Translations under genes and position numbers: made by a program
Source of the DNA: Piper betle
Lineage: Eukaryota; Streptophyta; Magnoliopsida; Piperales; Piperaceae
DNA: 64,000 nt
Assembly (NCBI GenBank): GCA_033002965.1
Contig: JAURVB010013241.1
Location: 1 to 64,000, forward strand
Reading direction: 5' to 3'
Part shown: positions 11,226 through 24,899 of the stretch, in pieces
How positions within the stretch are numbered: position 1 is the stretch's first letter
Layout: each line of letters opens with the position of its first letter
The notes under the pieces: generated by a model
The model's input: the letters and a program-made list of their open reading frames with translations, nothing else
Told to the model about the DNA's origin: nothing
Databases searched by the model: none

Positions 11226-13098
11226 GGTAAGAGACTAAGATTATGTTTAGTTAGCATAAAAATAGTGAAAATGCCATAAAAATATTAAACCAATCAACCT
11301 TATTATAAGTTGTATAGATCTTATATATTTTATAGAAAATAAGCATATATTTAATGTGTATTATGATCAAAATAATCATGATTATAACTAATTACTATTT
11401 CATGTGTAAAAGATTTTTGGTTTTTTCTTATCTCAAAGATATGGAAAGGTGAAAAATTAGATTCACATTAGAGAACACAGGTGTCTCAATTTGAAGTAAT
11501 TATTATAATCATTTTGTAGTCATACGTAAATATAATCATATTTCATTTGTGTATAAAATAAAATACAAAAATATTTTTTTATATAAAATATATTAACTAT
11601 AATTATTTTTGAAAGTTTGAATATTTTAAATTTTCATGCCATATAGATTATTTTCACTGTCAACCAAAGAAACCTAGAGTGGGTAATCTACTGTTTTTTC
11701 CCAAACCAAGACTCACTCAATGCATGGAAAGCGACCCAGTACTCTAGTCTTGTGATAACCGGTTTGAACTTGAACATTAGAATACATGTACATCAACCCA
11801 TCATCATCTAGATCGGATCATATCTAGCGAGCAGTAAATATGTCAAATTGAATTATGGTGAAGGCCCAGGAATATCATCTTTGGCGAAATCGATATAGTC
11901 GGGCATGATTGTCACCTTCAATTGCATCACTCGGTTGTTTATCATGTGAACGTTACCCCTCCAAAGCAGCACAGGTCACAACTACGCTGGCCACCCCACA
12001 CACAAGAATCCATAAGAGAGGGGACGGGCACAGGGATAGCTTTCAAATGCTTTAGAGATCGCCGGGAAATGACCACTCCCTCATTTCCTGTCGTTGCCCA
12101 TTACTACGCCACTCTGTTCTTCAGATGGAAGAGATGTTACAGACACTTTGCTGAGGAGTTTGGATTCTTTGCGTGCATGCGAAATCCATATCCCGTTTCT
12201 TGTCAACAAAGGAAAAGAGACCCATCTCTACACTTTGGGCTGGTACTGTTCTACAGTACAGTTCACTTGCTCTGTTCACTGTATGGAAAAAAGCGAGAAG
12301 AGATGATTGACAACCAAAGTTCTGAAAAAGCTTCCAATTGCAGAACATATATAATCGCTAGGCCTTTGAGTACATTCCCTTGGCGTGGATACTGGCACCA
12401 GAATTTGTCTTGCAAATGTACGCTTGTCGCGTCTGGACTTCACCATTGATTATGTCCGGTAAAATTTTTTCAACTTTGCTCATACCATGTTTCATATTTA
12501 TTAAGCATTCCAGAATCCAAAGATCGGTGACTACCGGTGGTGGGCATGCGTGTTTAAGCAGGTGCTCGATTGCACTCACCTTTTCCCGTTGTCTCGCTTG
12601 CCTCGGATTTAGTATTCCCCTTGTGTCAAACGTAATACTACTAGTGAAATGAAACTAAGCACTCACGATAGGTTCGGCTAATTTCTTCCACTCCAACAGA
12701 GTAGGAATAAGCAGCAACATGGAATCCAATAGATCTCACAGTTGACACTTCACACAGGTGGAGAAGTAGAGAGCAATTTGAAGTCATTTTTGGGTTGTCC
12801 CTACATCTTAGAATCATAGATATGCTGTCTGTTTATATCAATCACCTTGGACAAACCCAGATTGGATTGCAAGAGTGGAACAGCAGGTTAGATACAAACC
12901 AGGAAACAAAAACGAAGTAATAAATAGCATCTACATATCTAGCCATCTTTTACCAAGTGATGTACATATCATATATCTAACAATTGAGACTAGACAAGGT
13001 TGAACAATTCCACCACTCGTTTTACACTAATTTGCACAACGTAGCGATCATTCCTCAAAATCTTTTCCATACGCAACTTTTGTATGCTCACAATTCGA
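11009..13098. other. Intergenic sequence 3' of the TMKL1 gene
   Basis: A palindromic microsatellite lies at about 11141-11225, with (AAT)n running into (ATT)n. The rest has no recognised gene. A 175-codon plus-strand frame at 11922-12449 has no recognisable family or codon signature. The segment adjoining 13098 should contain the 3' UTR of the minus-strand receptor gene. Confidence 0.5.
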
Positions 13099-15193
13099 TC
13101 AGAAAGGTGTGCCGATCTCACTCCGGTCGGTGGGACTGTAGAGGGCAGACCTATTTCGCGGCCTGTTCTCTTCCAGTTGCTTCACCACCTCCACCATGTC
13201 CGGCCTCGCCGTAGTCACCGGCGAACAGCAACCCATGGCCAACTTCAAAGCATGCACAAGCCCGTCCTCCATGGGGCTCCTGACCCCCTTGAGCAGCTCG
13301 ACGTCGAAAACCTCCATCGTCGTCTCCTCCAACACCGCCGCCTTCACTATCGCCGGCAAGTCCACCATCTCCCCCGTCCTGTCGTCCTTCCCCGGCTTCT
13401 TCCCGAGCAGAATCTCCAACAGCAGGATCCCGAACGCGTACACATCCGTCCGGGAGTTGCACTTCTTCATCTTGTGCAGCTCCGGCGGCTTGTACCCCTC
13501 CGTCTTGGCCGTGGCCACCATCTCGTCGGCCACTGCCGGGACCATGAGCTTGTCAAGGCCGTATTCTGTCAACCTCGCTACAAAGAACTCGTCGACTAGA
13601 ACGTTCATTGATCGAACACTTCCATGGGTGATAGGCGTCTCCTGACCTGTATGCAGATGAGCTAGTCCCCTAGCCATGCCAAGCACTATCTTGTGCCTCC
13701 TCGCCCAGTTCAACATTGGCCTACCAGCTCTGGTTTCTGGAATTCAGAACAAATTGGATCATTACCAAGATAGATGGTGTGAATCAATAAGAAACAGCTG
13801 GGAGTAAGAAGAACTACAAACCGTGAAGAAGATCATGGAGGGTCTTGTTGGGCAGATAGTCGTAAATGAGCAGCTTTTCGCCTCTCTGACCCTGGTAGAA
13901 AGCGCGAAGAGGGACCAGATTTTCATGGCGGACACGACCCAGCTGCTTGATGAATGGCAAGCAAGCAGCTCTGTCCTTGCTGCTGCCTTCTCTCAGAAGC
14001 CTTAAAGCTATTGTTCCCCCATCCACAAGCTTGGCCTTGTACACAGTCCCATAGCTCGTCTTCTCCATCACCTGACCAGTAGCATTCAACACATCTTCGA
14101 GTGTTAAATGCTCCCCGCCCTGGAACACCAGCAGCTTCCCTTCCCCCTCGTCCCCTTCCAAATCTTCGCCGTCCATATCGTCCATGGGTAGATCTTTGGC
14201 TCTGTTCTTTCTGCGCCTCCCCTGTACCAGCCCGATCGAGATCGACGCTAGTATCACCAGTCCCGCCATCAGTCCTATCACAATACCGGCAATGGCCCCC
14301 GAGCTCAATCCGGACGAGCCTCTGCAACTTCTCAGAGGTGATCCGCACAGCTCTCCCGCGTTCCCGACGAAGGCGTCCGACGAGAACCTCGCCAGACCCG
14401 CCGGAACTTGCCCGGTGAAGTTGTTGTAGGAAAGATTCAACCTTTGCAAGCTTAGTAGCTGGGATAGCTGGTCGGGGATGACACCGGATAGGTGGTTGTC
14501 GGCGAGGTTGAGCTCCTCGAGCTGGTGGAAGTTGGTGACAAACTCCGGGAACCTCCCTTGCAGGTTGTTGGCCCCCAGGTCCAGCGACTGCAAATCCGCG
14601 CAGGACGTGTTGGGCACGGCCGGCTCCGGGACGGCGCCGGTGAAGTTGTTGCCGCCGAGGCGAAGCGAGACGAGACGGCTGCAAAGGTTCCATATCGAAG
14701 GAGGGAGCGCGCCGGAGAGCGAGTTGTCCCGGAGGTCGACGTCGGTGAGCGAGGGGCTGTTGCCGAGCTCGAGAGGGACGGTACCGGAGAGGGAGTTGAC
14801 GCCGAGGTACAGCGACTGCAGCGCCGAGAACTCGCCTATTTCTCTCGGGATCTCACCGGAGAGCCCCGCCGCCGGCAACTGGAGTGAGAGTAGCCTCAGT
14901 CGCGGGTCTCCGGACAGAGAAAGGTTGGTTCTCAGAGATGACGATGCATCGTCGCAGTTGACGGCAGACCCATCGGCGAAGCCCCACCGGAGGCCTCGCC
15001 ATGAGCAGAGCGGCCGGGACACGTTCCAAGTAGAAACCAGCAGATTCTCAGAGTCACCCAAGAGAGAAGCTTTGATCCTCCCCAGCACCAGAGAGACATC
15101 AGAAGGCTCCTCCTGTGAATACCCGTTTCCGGAAAAGGACGAGACAACGAAAAGGAAGAAGAGGAGAAGAGAGCAGAAACGATGGAGCTCCAT
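13099..15193 (-). CDS. TMKL1: TMKL1-type LRR receptor-like pseudokinase
   Basis: Two exons, 15193-13822 and 13736-13099, are joined across an 85-bp GT-AG intron. They give a 669-residue protein, close to the roughly 670 usual for TMKL1. Residues 1-26 are a signal peptide. Leucine-rich repeats of the LxxLxLxxNxLSGxxP type fill about 95-275, one membrane span lies at 298-325, and a kinase-like domain runs from about 361. The catalytic lysine position holds Arg (IALRLL, R398), the HRD motif is replaced by HGSVRS (495-500), and DFG by LTEYG (513-517). So it is a catalytically dead kinase fold, as is known for TMKL1, and presumably signals by scaffolding at the plasma membrane. The start is the first ATG before the signal peptide. 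Both exons are uninterrupted, so the gene looks functional. Confidence 0.95.
13737..13821 (-). other. TMKL1: TMKL1 intron
   Basis: On the minus strand the exon ends CAC-G, the intron begins GTTTGTAG and ends TTCCAG, and the next exon begins AAACC. Splicing here restores one Glu codon and joins the kinase-like domain in frame. The intron sits inside the pseudokinase coding region, after the LLIYDYLPN hinge block. Confidence 0.9.
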
Positions 15194-18100
15194 AAGCTAG
15201 CAAGAGCTGGTAACGGAGGAGAAGGTGGGAAGAGGAGCTAAGACAAGGAGAAAAAAGAAAATAGCTTTGATTTGATAGGGTTGCTAGCTCCTTGCTTTAT
15301 TAATTTTTTTCTACTGCACTATAGACTTTGATCTGTCTCTTTATCAGAGTTGGTTTGCTGGTCTGTCAAGCTGGTTTTGTTTGACCACCGGGCCACCCAT
15401 GGCTGCGGGGGTGCTTTTTCTTACCTAATGACTGTTTTTATGTTTGGACTGGATAATAATAGTTGGGGAGAAGGAGAGGGGATGGGGAGATTGGCTGGAT
15501 ACTAATGGAAACAGGAGTGGGGGTTGGAAAGTGTGTGTCGGGAAATAAGGGCTTCCTTTACTATTTTTTCAATGCCGGGAAAGATGAGCTTGCTGGCTCA
15601 GAGCTCGGACTAGAGCACCTCTTGATCTTCGCCAGTCTTGTCTCTTCAAATGGGGAGAAGAGTTGGAGGTGTATATATACATATATCTATATATGTATTC
15701 AAGTACACAAAGGGTCTAAGTCAGTGCTCACTATAGTGTGCTTATCAAGGTGGAGTTTTTCTGAGTTAAAATTTGCAAAATTTTGTGTGTTATTAATGGC
15801 CTGATTTATTCTCAATGTTCCTTCAACTTATAGAAAATATCATAAATAACTAAATATAAATTAAAAATAAACAAAAAATTTTAAATTAAGATGATTAGAT
15901 CACGTATAATTATTTTTAAAACTTTCATTTCTATCTTGACAAAAATACTAATGAAAATTACCAAGTTGGGTATTTGCTAGCTAGTAGCCCTTGGGATGAA
16001 CTTATTGACTTACGACATATTGACCCACAGTCACCATCTTAACGTCGAGTTCTTCTTTCTTTCATATTATTAAACAACGGTCGTGACTCGTGACCCACCC
16101 TCATGGGCTGCCAAAGCCGAGGTCCAACGCATCAAGTTTTTTAATTTCACAGACCCCAACCTTCCTAGCTCTCAAAGGCGCGAAGCTCTTTGGACATTGC
16201 ATCCATTATCATTACCCTAACAAATTGCAATTGGACTAACAGTTATATGATTGCTGTAAATTATCATAATTAAAGGAGTCATATTTTTCAAACTCTACTA
16301 ACTATGTTGATTTGAACGTACGCATAAAAGAAGGCAGTTTACAACAAATTCATTCCGAGATAAACTTGGTCAGAAGTTACACACAGTAGAGTTAAATTAT
16401 ATAACTTCGACGAAGAAATAGAAAATACATTTAATTATCTATAGCCGATCATAAAATGTTGGATTTTTATATTGCAAGCCGGTGCATGTTTGCAACATGT
16501 GAATTGCCAACAAAAATTCTACTTAGTCTGCGATTGGCACGTCGTCTGATATGTCGTTTTATTAGGCTTGGCGTGTCAAACGTTCCTCGGCGTTCTTGTT
16601 ACAAATACTCTGGGCATTTCGCTTACTTTATTGGCCTGGGCTCGTAATTATTTGGACAAATACGCATCAATAATGACCGCAATCAAGCTGTTTGACGATC
16701 TAATTTCTTAGTTTTATGTTTGAAAAAACGAAGCTTTTCAGCACCTGTTTTTTCTTAATAATAAAATTAAAGATTTCAGAGACCATGAAATTAACAAAAA
16801 TGGAGGTGGTTGAGTTGAGAGGCCAATGGGTCTACTAAAAATCCCATCTCCTCCGAAAGTAGGCTAAAGTAAAGGGACATCAAACATGGTGAGCACATGA
16901 ACAACTACCATTCATGAAAAAAAATGATAACAAAAAAAATGGAGGAGGTAAGGAAAAGAGATCCTTTGTTCCTGAAATTTCATTTCAATGAGTAGCTGGG
17001 TGTGCCCACAAGGAGCTTTTTTATGTCCAATATATATGGTTATACGTATGAAGTGGCATTAGTGGACCTAGGATTGCCTTTGTGACGTTAATGGCCAATG
17101 ATGCACCTTTCTTTGGATATTGGAAGAATAATGTCCGTATAAAAAAAAGGGAGAATGAACGTACTTTGGTAGAATATATTTATGATTCGGTGCACATCCT
17201 GGCGGTTGAGATTAGTTAAAAATTAATTTTCATATCTGACCGCAGTCCACGCAAAAGGGTAGTTCAACTAGAATGGTTGATGAGAGAAATGAAAAGTAAT
17301 TCGCTAGGAGATTCTACTTGCCCACTAGTCAAAGTATGGAAATGCTTTCACTGGTGAATTAGTGATAATTCAACCAGGTGTTAAGATTTCCAGGGTTATT
17401 AATGAAAGGAGAAAAGGGTTAAGATTTCCCTGCACACCAAGCCAGCAGCTTTTAGTGAATGGGTCGATGAATCATTCGATTTGTGTGGCCCATCTACGGA
17501 GATGCGGATGGTGACTCAGTGCCAGAAAAACAAACCGCTAGTTTTAGTAAAATCAGTTAACCCGACAAAAAATAAATAATCGTTTATATATTTTAAAATA
17601 AAAATCATTTGAAGCCTTAGGAAAATAGTTTTGGACGGAGCAATTATTGACTATGACACGTAAGTATGGGCCACTACCCAGGCTTTTAGATGATATTACC
17701 CTACGATGATATTATTGTAATTGTAGATACAATAATACTTTCCTCGAGCTGAGTTTGATGCAAGAACATAACAATCTCTCACAACATTAACAACAAATTA
17801 CTCTTCGTGATCTTGCTCGTTTACTGATGAAGATAATTAAACAATCAGATTTAAGATTTACAACAAAATGTTACTAACTACATATTTAGATTCGACTTAT
17901 TCAAATAAATCTTTTTACCTATATATTTAATTATTAAAATGCCCTTAAATTATCACTTAATTTATAAATTACCCTTCCTTATCACTAATGTAGTTCCCCT
18001 TCAAAAGTTTCTTCGTCCTCAAGGAATGAAATTATTTGAAAATTGTGGCTCGTTTGGTTGTCATAAAAAATATAAAGTATAAGAAATTTTCATATTTGCA

Positions 18101-18978
18101 TTTATAAATAGTTAGTTATGATATAAGCATGAAATATAAAATCTTTTAACAAAATATTTCTTCCTTTTATTTGTATTTTTTGATAAGAAATTAATAGAGA
18201 TAAAATTTGTAAGACAGAACACTTGCATCTCATCATAAAATATTTTAAATATATATAACTTTTTAATATAAAATCAATATTTTAGTATGAATATATAGAT
18301 TTCTTTTATATATTTTCTTTCTAACTAAAGAGAGAAAACTTTTCTCCAATCCATTGTTTAAAAATTCAAAACTCGGAGTCAACTCAGTAAGCTATGGAGT
18401 AGAGTCGACTCAGAAGTTGATTCTAAGCCAACTCGAAGCCATTTATAATAAATTGTCTATCCAAAAAGCAAAGATATATATCAAATTATGACATATTACT
18501 ATTTCACATTTGAAATTGATAATTATATTATGTGTTACTTTAAACTATTAACTAAACTAAACTAAATAAAATAAAATATTTTTATAATTTTTTTACTTGA
18601 CTCGAGAGAAACTCAAAGAGACTCCGGGAGTTAATTATAAATTTGTCAATGGTGTATCATTAAGGAGTTTGACTCGGAAAGCCATAATGTGGAGTCCACT
18701 CAAAGAGTTCTTGGAGTTGAACTACGCTCCAATGGACTAAGAAATACAAAGTTATAAAGGACTGCATATTTTTCCACAATTTTAAATTGACCCCCAATGC
18801 TTGGTGAGGGGGAACTTTTCATATTTGAACTTGATAGAATGAAGTGCTCTCTATATTCTAATTTTCCATAAAGATGAAAATGTGCATAAACCTAGAAGTG
18901 GGCGCCAGTCTATTGAACGTTGGACAAGACATTGTCCATGTTCTCCACTTAACCTTGGACAAAATATTAGTTATCCAC
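15194..18978. other. Intergenic region upstream of TMKL1
   Basis: The first few hundred bases should hold the TMKL1 promoter and 5' UTR. An AATAAAG-type AT-rich word at about 15293-15303 is the only weak TATA candidate. The remainder is AT-rich, and I see no gene, RNA or bounded element in it. Confidence 0.45.
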
Positions 18979-19297
18979 TGTAACACCCCAAATCTGATTT
19001 ACTCTCGAACCGAACCAGAATATTACGGGTCACTAGAGTAAATTGGTTAACCTGAACATAGCCCTAAAATATCTACTCTTGGTGTTTTACGATAGAAGAT
19101 AAATTTTGTAATGCATTCATGAGATGCAAGGAACTATAAGAGGATACTATGTGAATGATATGTCAAACAATTCACACTAAAAAACAATCACCATAAAATC
19201 TATAAAATTTCTAAAACTAAATGGATAGAGTTTCTCCTAAAAGTACAAAAACAAACTAACTTGTCAAAACAACAATATATATATATAAACAACATTT
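18979..19297 (+). mobile_element. LTR copy A, first segment
   Basis: It starts TGTAACACCCCAAATC, the conserved 5' terminus of this family, and carries the CTCCTAAAAGT block. It is interrupted at 19298 by the complete LTR 19298-22195. It resumes at 22196 with the next part of the family consensus, and again near 28231. Copy A is therefore the oldest layer of this nest. Confidence 0.75.
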
Positions 19298-22195
19298 CAT
19301 ACACCCCGTTTCGGCTCACCCGTGAACCGACCCGGAAATGTTACCAGCGATCGAACCATTCGCTAATCTACTGAGTTCGGTTAAGCCGACCCGGATCTGC
19401 CCTCGGCGTCTCAAGATGGAGATGCAAACATGAAATGCATGAATGGGAACAATTGGGTTCTAACGCGGTCCTACATGCATGCTATGATGTACAAGCAAAA
19501 ACAAGACAAAACAATAAATGATGAAACCAAAAGAAAATATATACTACGTAAAAACGGACAGAATTTCCCCTAAAAGTGCAATAAGGGCCAACCTGTCCAC
19601 CACAAAGGTATATAAATATTTTATCAAAATACGACAAAACATAAAAATCTACCGCGACATTCCATTATTATCTCATTTGTTTTCATCTAAGCCAAGGCTG
19701 AACTCAAGGGTCCCTGCTCATTCACATCTATCCGTTCATTTCATAACAGGCAATTCATCCAAACAAACACGTCTAAATTATCATTCACATAGCATTAACA
19801 CATCATCATTATACGTTACATGCGGCAGGTACATGTGTGCGCGGTTCTGTGCTGCTCTTCCGCAGTCCCGACAGCTTTCATCACTCGCATTCCTCACCTA
19901 CATATATATAGAAAAACCGTCAGTAACGAGTGTTACCGGCCCGGAAAATAACTAATATCAATCTGGCATAGGAGAGCAAACTCTCCTGTTGAATGAAAAC
20001 CATATACTTCCTCAAGAACTCTCATCAGGGCACATATGGGAGTCGTCGCCCTCGGGTCGACAGCGTCCCCTTTCTTTCTCATTCTCATACCTTGGCCATT
20101 TCTCTATCGCTTCTCGCATCAAATCTCATTCCTTTCCGCCCTTTGCACCTTCCATATTACTCCTGGCCTTGAGTACGAAGGCCGAGCACTCTCAGGCAGT
20201 CGCCTTTAGTACCCTTTGAAACCACAAGTCTAGACATGCGCTGCATTGCAGTACCCGTGAACCTCCACACTTCTCCGGGTTTGAGGAACTCAAAGGTGGA
20301 GTTGTCAGGATCCCTCGGGAATGAAACGGCCCGCACACCATTCCAGAGCCCACTATCGACTCACACGTGCCCGCTTGCGTAGCACGGTAATCGGATTTCC
20401 CTCATTCAATCTCTCACTGAAAACGCGAAAACTATACATATTATATAGGTCTAGGTTGGGATTTATACAATAGGCCCGAAGGCATCGTGAGCTGGATTTG
20501 AAGTTCGAAAACAAACTCGAGGGATCTCATCCTCAAGGGTTATTAATCTGAAAAATTGTTGGCTAAATGGCCCGAGTTAAGTGGGATCCGATAAAACGCC
20601 ACTAAACTCGTCCTGCACATGATAAATCAAATACACAATAGAGTAGCGTAAAAACAGAGAACGAGTCCTAAACGGACCTGGTAAAAGCTCCAAACGGGTC
20701 CACGCGCCTAGGCGGTGAGCTCCTACACCGTACCTACACAATCAAGCTAAAAACTAACGCCCGCATGATGAATCACACATCCTATAGCATGCACACACAA
20801 TCAACACAATCACGCATCAATCAACACACATCAACCTATATCAATTCTAGCAAGTCTACTTAGGCTAGTTTGCATTAGATCATGATCATTACCTAGTTAC
20901 CCTAATTAGTTTCTTAGCCTCCATTTTTAACACCACTCAATCAAACAAATTTCATATTTTATCCTTAATCAAATCTACATTTATATATATTATTATAACA
21001 CACAATTCACCAATCCTACCATGCAATTCTAACAATCAATACTTTCAAATAATTAAGTTAAAATAAATTATACCTCGCGTCGTCGAAAATCGGCGACGGC
21101 TAGGGTTTCCGTTTCGTGGCTCAAAACTCAAATTCAGCACCTAGCGGCATCCGAAGTCCGATCAGATTGAACCGGTGCGTTCGGCGGATGATCCGACAAA
21201 TTTCCCACAAATCCAATTTTTTCGGCGGATTCTGGCGAGTGCGGTTTTCCGGCGATGATTCAGGATGGGGCAATCAGGGGGTCTATCGGCACTAGCTCGA
21301 CGAGCTTGGTCCAATAGTGGTGTCAAACAGGGTAGCCGGGGTGGCGATGGCTATCGGTGACGGCGTCGAAAACGGGCGGCGGCGGCGGCGTGCTCCAATC
21401 GGGGCTACGGCTGGCCTCGACGACGGTCGGGATGATGGGGGAAACGTCGGCGACGATGAGAGGGTGAGATTGGTGGTCACGGCGGTGGTGACGGCGACCG
21501 AACGACGGTGGAATCTGGCTCGGAGTGGCGACGGCCAAGGCGGCTTCGTGGCATCGCGGCGGCGCGCCGGCAGGCGATCGGTGGCCGAGGTCTGTCGGGA
21601 CAGCACGACGACAGCGAGCGGACGATGGGCGGTTGGTTCCGGTAGCGGGGCGACAGTCGATGGCGGTGGCGGCGACGAACAAAGTGGGCGGCGAGGGTTT
21701 TGGGAGGGGAAACTGTCGGGGAAAGGAGAAAACACCCCCAATGGCAATTTCGTAAATACGTATTGACTCGATTGCTACTCGAGTCAAAATAATAACTAGT
21801 TCATAATAAATTCTATAAAAAAATCTATAAAAGTATGGGAAAATCCCATAAAATAAAACAAATACAACAACATCCAAATGGCATGCTCTATAACTAATAA
21901 CCCACCCGAATATAATCCAACGCATCCTAACGCGTTATTCGGCCTAAAACTATTTCTACGATCAAACATATAAAAAGAAAAAATTATTGCATACATTCAT
22001 ATATTCTGATAGCTCATATCTCACAATCTTCTCGACGTTATCATCATATATTCAGGTACACCTGACTCTCATTGCTCATAACTCACGGCTGGCCTCGACT
22101 CAGCACGCGGTCCATGAAGCTGACTCGACTTGAACCGACGGTTGAACCAACTGGTTCACTCCCGTAAAACTCTGACTCGAGTCACGGGTTTTACA
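19298..22195 (+). mobile_element. Solo LTR copy 2, full length (2.9 kb)
   Basis: It runs from a diverged start (TCATACACCCCG) to GGGTTTTACA and contains all family blocks in order: the GGCGTCTCAAGATG block, CTCCTAAAAGTGC, GTCAGTAACGAGTGTTAC, CTGGCCTTGAG, CTCAGGCAGTCGCC, TCGGGAATG, CTCATCCTC, CCTAGGCGG, a GC-rich island (about 21100-21750) and ACTCGAGTCA. Flanks CATTT (19293-19297) and CATCT (22196-22200) form a near-perfect 5-bp duplication. No primer-binding site, gag or pol adjoins either end, so it is a solo LTR. LTRs near 3 kb with TGTAACACCC ends are found in Ty3/gypsy chromoviruses such as Tekay/Del, but lineage is only inferred. Confidence 0.82.
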
Positions 22196-22507
22196 CATCT
22201 ATTATATCATCACAAAATCACATTCATAAGTGGGTCTTGACCCATTTTATGATCTCCTCTATCACATTGTCACAACATTCTCAACAGTTTAAGTTATTTC
22301 AATACAATATAATATAGCACATCATAATACATCATAACCAAAATCGTATATTAGATTAAACACATTTTGCATCAGGTTTGTGTGTGTACATAGCGGTCAC
22401 TGCTCCTCCGTCCTCGCTGACATATTAGACTCCTAATCATCACCTATATATATAATCAAAACTGTCAATAATGAGTATTACTGGTTCAAAAATTAACTAT
22501 AATAAAC
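22196..22507 (+). mobile_element. LTR copy A, second segment
   Basis: It resumes the family consensus in plus orientation (CTCCTCCGTCC, CACCTATATATATA, GTCAATAATGAGTATTACTGG) exactly where the inserted copy 2 ends. It stops at about 22508, where the reverse copy B starts. It forms the spacer of the large inverted repeat. Confidence 0.7.
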
Positions 22508-24899
22508 TGACAGGGTTTTACGTTACCGAACCAGTCGGTTCGACCGTTGGTTCGAGTCGAGTCAGTTTCATGAACCGCGTGCTGAGTCGAGGCCAGCCAT
22601 GAGTTATGAGCGATGAGAGTCAGGTGTACCTGAATATATGATGATAACGTCGAGAAGATGGTGAGAAATGAGTTATCAGAATATATGAAAGTATGCAGTA
22701 TTTTTTTCTTTTTATATGTTTGATCGAAGAAATAGTTTTAGGCCGAATAACGCATTAGGACGCGTTGGATTATATTCGGGTGGGTTATTAGTTATAGAGC
22801 ATGCCATTTGGATGTTGTTGTGTTTGTTTTATTTTATGGAATTTTTCCATATTTTTCTAGATTTTTTTAGAATTTATTACGAACTAGTTATTATTTTGAC
22901 TCGAGTAGGAATCGAGTCAATACTTAATTATGAAACTGCCATTGAGGGTATTTTTCTCCCTCCCGACCCTTCTTCACCCAAACCCTCGCCGCCACTGTGT
23001 GTGCTGCTGCCGCCGTAGCCGACGCCGTGTTGCCGCCGATCGACGCCGCCCCGCCTTGCCGTGCCGTCGCCGTGCCGCCACGACCAACCCCGGCCAGCGA
23101 TCGCCTGCCAACGCGCCGCTGCGACTCCGTGAAGCCGCCTCGGCCGTCGCCACTCCGAGCCTGATTCCGCCGCCATCCGGGCCGCGCCGTCGCCGCTATG
23201 ACCCCGACGACCACCCCCTCGCCGTCGCCGACATTTCCCCCACCATCCCGAGCGCCGCCGAGGCCGGCCGCAGCCCCGATCGGAGCACACCGCCGCCGCC
23301 GCCCGTTTTCAACGCCGCCGCCGACGGCCATCGCTGCCTCGGCTACCCTGTTTGACACCACCATTGGACCAAGCTCGTCGAGCTGGTGCCGATAGACCCC
23401 CTGATTGCTCCGTCCCGAATCATCGCCGGAAAACCGCCGGAATCCGCCGGAAAACCGTCGAAACTCGCCGGAAAACTGTCGGAACCGCCGGAAATTGGAT
23501 TCGTGGGAAATTCGCCGGATCATCCGCCGAACGCACCCGATCCAATCTGATCGAACTTCGGACGCCGCTAGGTGCCAAATTCGAGTTTCGAGCCACGAAA
23601 CGGAAACCCTAGCCGTCGCCAATTTTCGACGACGCGAGGTATAATTTATTTTAATTTAATTATTTAAAAATGTTAATTATTAGAATTGCATGGCAGGATT
23701 TGTGTGTGTGTTATAATAATATATATAAATGTAGATTTGATTAAGGATAAAATATGAAATTTGTTTGATTGAGTGGTGTTAAAAATGGAGGCTAAGAAAT
23801 TAATTAGGGTAACTAGGCAATGATCATGATCTAATGCAAACTAGCCTAAGTAGACTTGCTAGAATTGATATAGGTTGATGTGTGTTGATTGATGAGTGAT
23901 TGTGTTGATTGTGTGTGCATGCTATAGGATGTGTGATTCATCATGCGGGCGTTAGTTTTTAGCTTGATTGTGTAGGTACGGTGTAGGAGCTCGCCGCCTA
24001 GGCGCGTGGACCCGTTTGGAGCTTCTACCAGGTCCGTTTAGGACTCGTTCTCTGTTTTACGCTATTCTATTGTGTATTTGATTTATTATGTGCAGGACGA
24101 GTTAAGTGGCGTTTTATCGGATCCCACTTAACTCGGGCCATTTAGCCAACAGTTTTCTCGGATTAATAACCCTCGAGGATGAGATCCCTCGAGTTTGTTT
24201 TCGAACTTCAGATCCAGCTCACGTTGCCTTCGAGCCTATTGTATAAATCCCAACCCAGGCCTATATATAGTATAGTTTTCGTGTTTTCAGTGAGAGATGG
24301 AATGAGGGATAATTCGACTACCGTGCTATGCAGAGCGGGCACGTGTGCGTCGATAGTGGGCTCTGGAATGGTGTGCGGACCCGTTTCATTCCCGAAGGAT
24401 CCTGACAACTCCACCTTTGAGTTCCTCAAACCCGGAGAAGTGTGGAGGTTCACGGGTACTGCATTGCAGCGCATGTCTAGACTTGTGGTTTCAAAGGGTA
24501 CTGAAGGCGACTGCCTGAGAGTACTCGGCCTTCGTGCTCAAGGCCAGGAGTAATATGGAAGGTGCAGAGGGTGGATAAGGAATGAGATTTGATGCGAGAA
24601 GCAATAGAGAAATGGCCGAGGCATGAGAATGTGAAAGATAGGGGGACGCTGTCGACCCGAGGGCGACGGCTCCCGTATGTTGCCCTGATGAGAGTTCTTG
24701 AGGAAGTATATGGTTTTGCATTCAACAGGAGAGTTTGCTCTCCTGTGCCAGATTGATATTAGTTATTTTCCGGGCCGGTAACACTCGTTACTGACTGTGT
24801 GTTATTGCTATGTGAATGATAATTTGTGATGTGTTTGTCTAGATAAATTGCTTGACTATGAAATGAATGGATAAGTATGGAATGAGTAGGGAGCCTTGG
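22508..24899 (-). mobile_element. LTR copy B (reverse), main segment
   Basis: This is the reverse complement of the family. It starts near GGGTTTTACG and GGTTCGAGTCGAGTCAG, passes the GC-rich island (about 22925-23640), then CCGCCTAGGCGC, CTCGAGGATGAG and the CTTCCATATTACTCC-complement block, and ends at 24899. The sequence that should follow is found at 27892, so the intervening copy 4 inserted here. The first ~20 bases of the terminus are lost. Together with copy 2 it makes an inverted repeat with arms of about 2.3 kb. Confidence 0.8.

Noticed and set aside
11922..12449. 175-codon plus-strand frame as a gene
   Set aside because: No family resemblance, no signal or domain, and several overlapping frames of similar length on the other strand; it lies in the 3' flank of TMKL1.
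14478..15200. 240-codon plus-strand frame antisense to TMKL1
   Set aside because: It is a shadow of the GC-rich LRR coding exon on the other strand.
21292..23644. Open frames of up to 232 codons in the GC islands of LTR copies 2 and B
   Set aside because: They are mirror images of one another in an inverted repeat and reflect composition; no domain or motif is recognisable.
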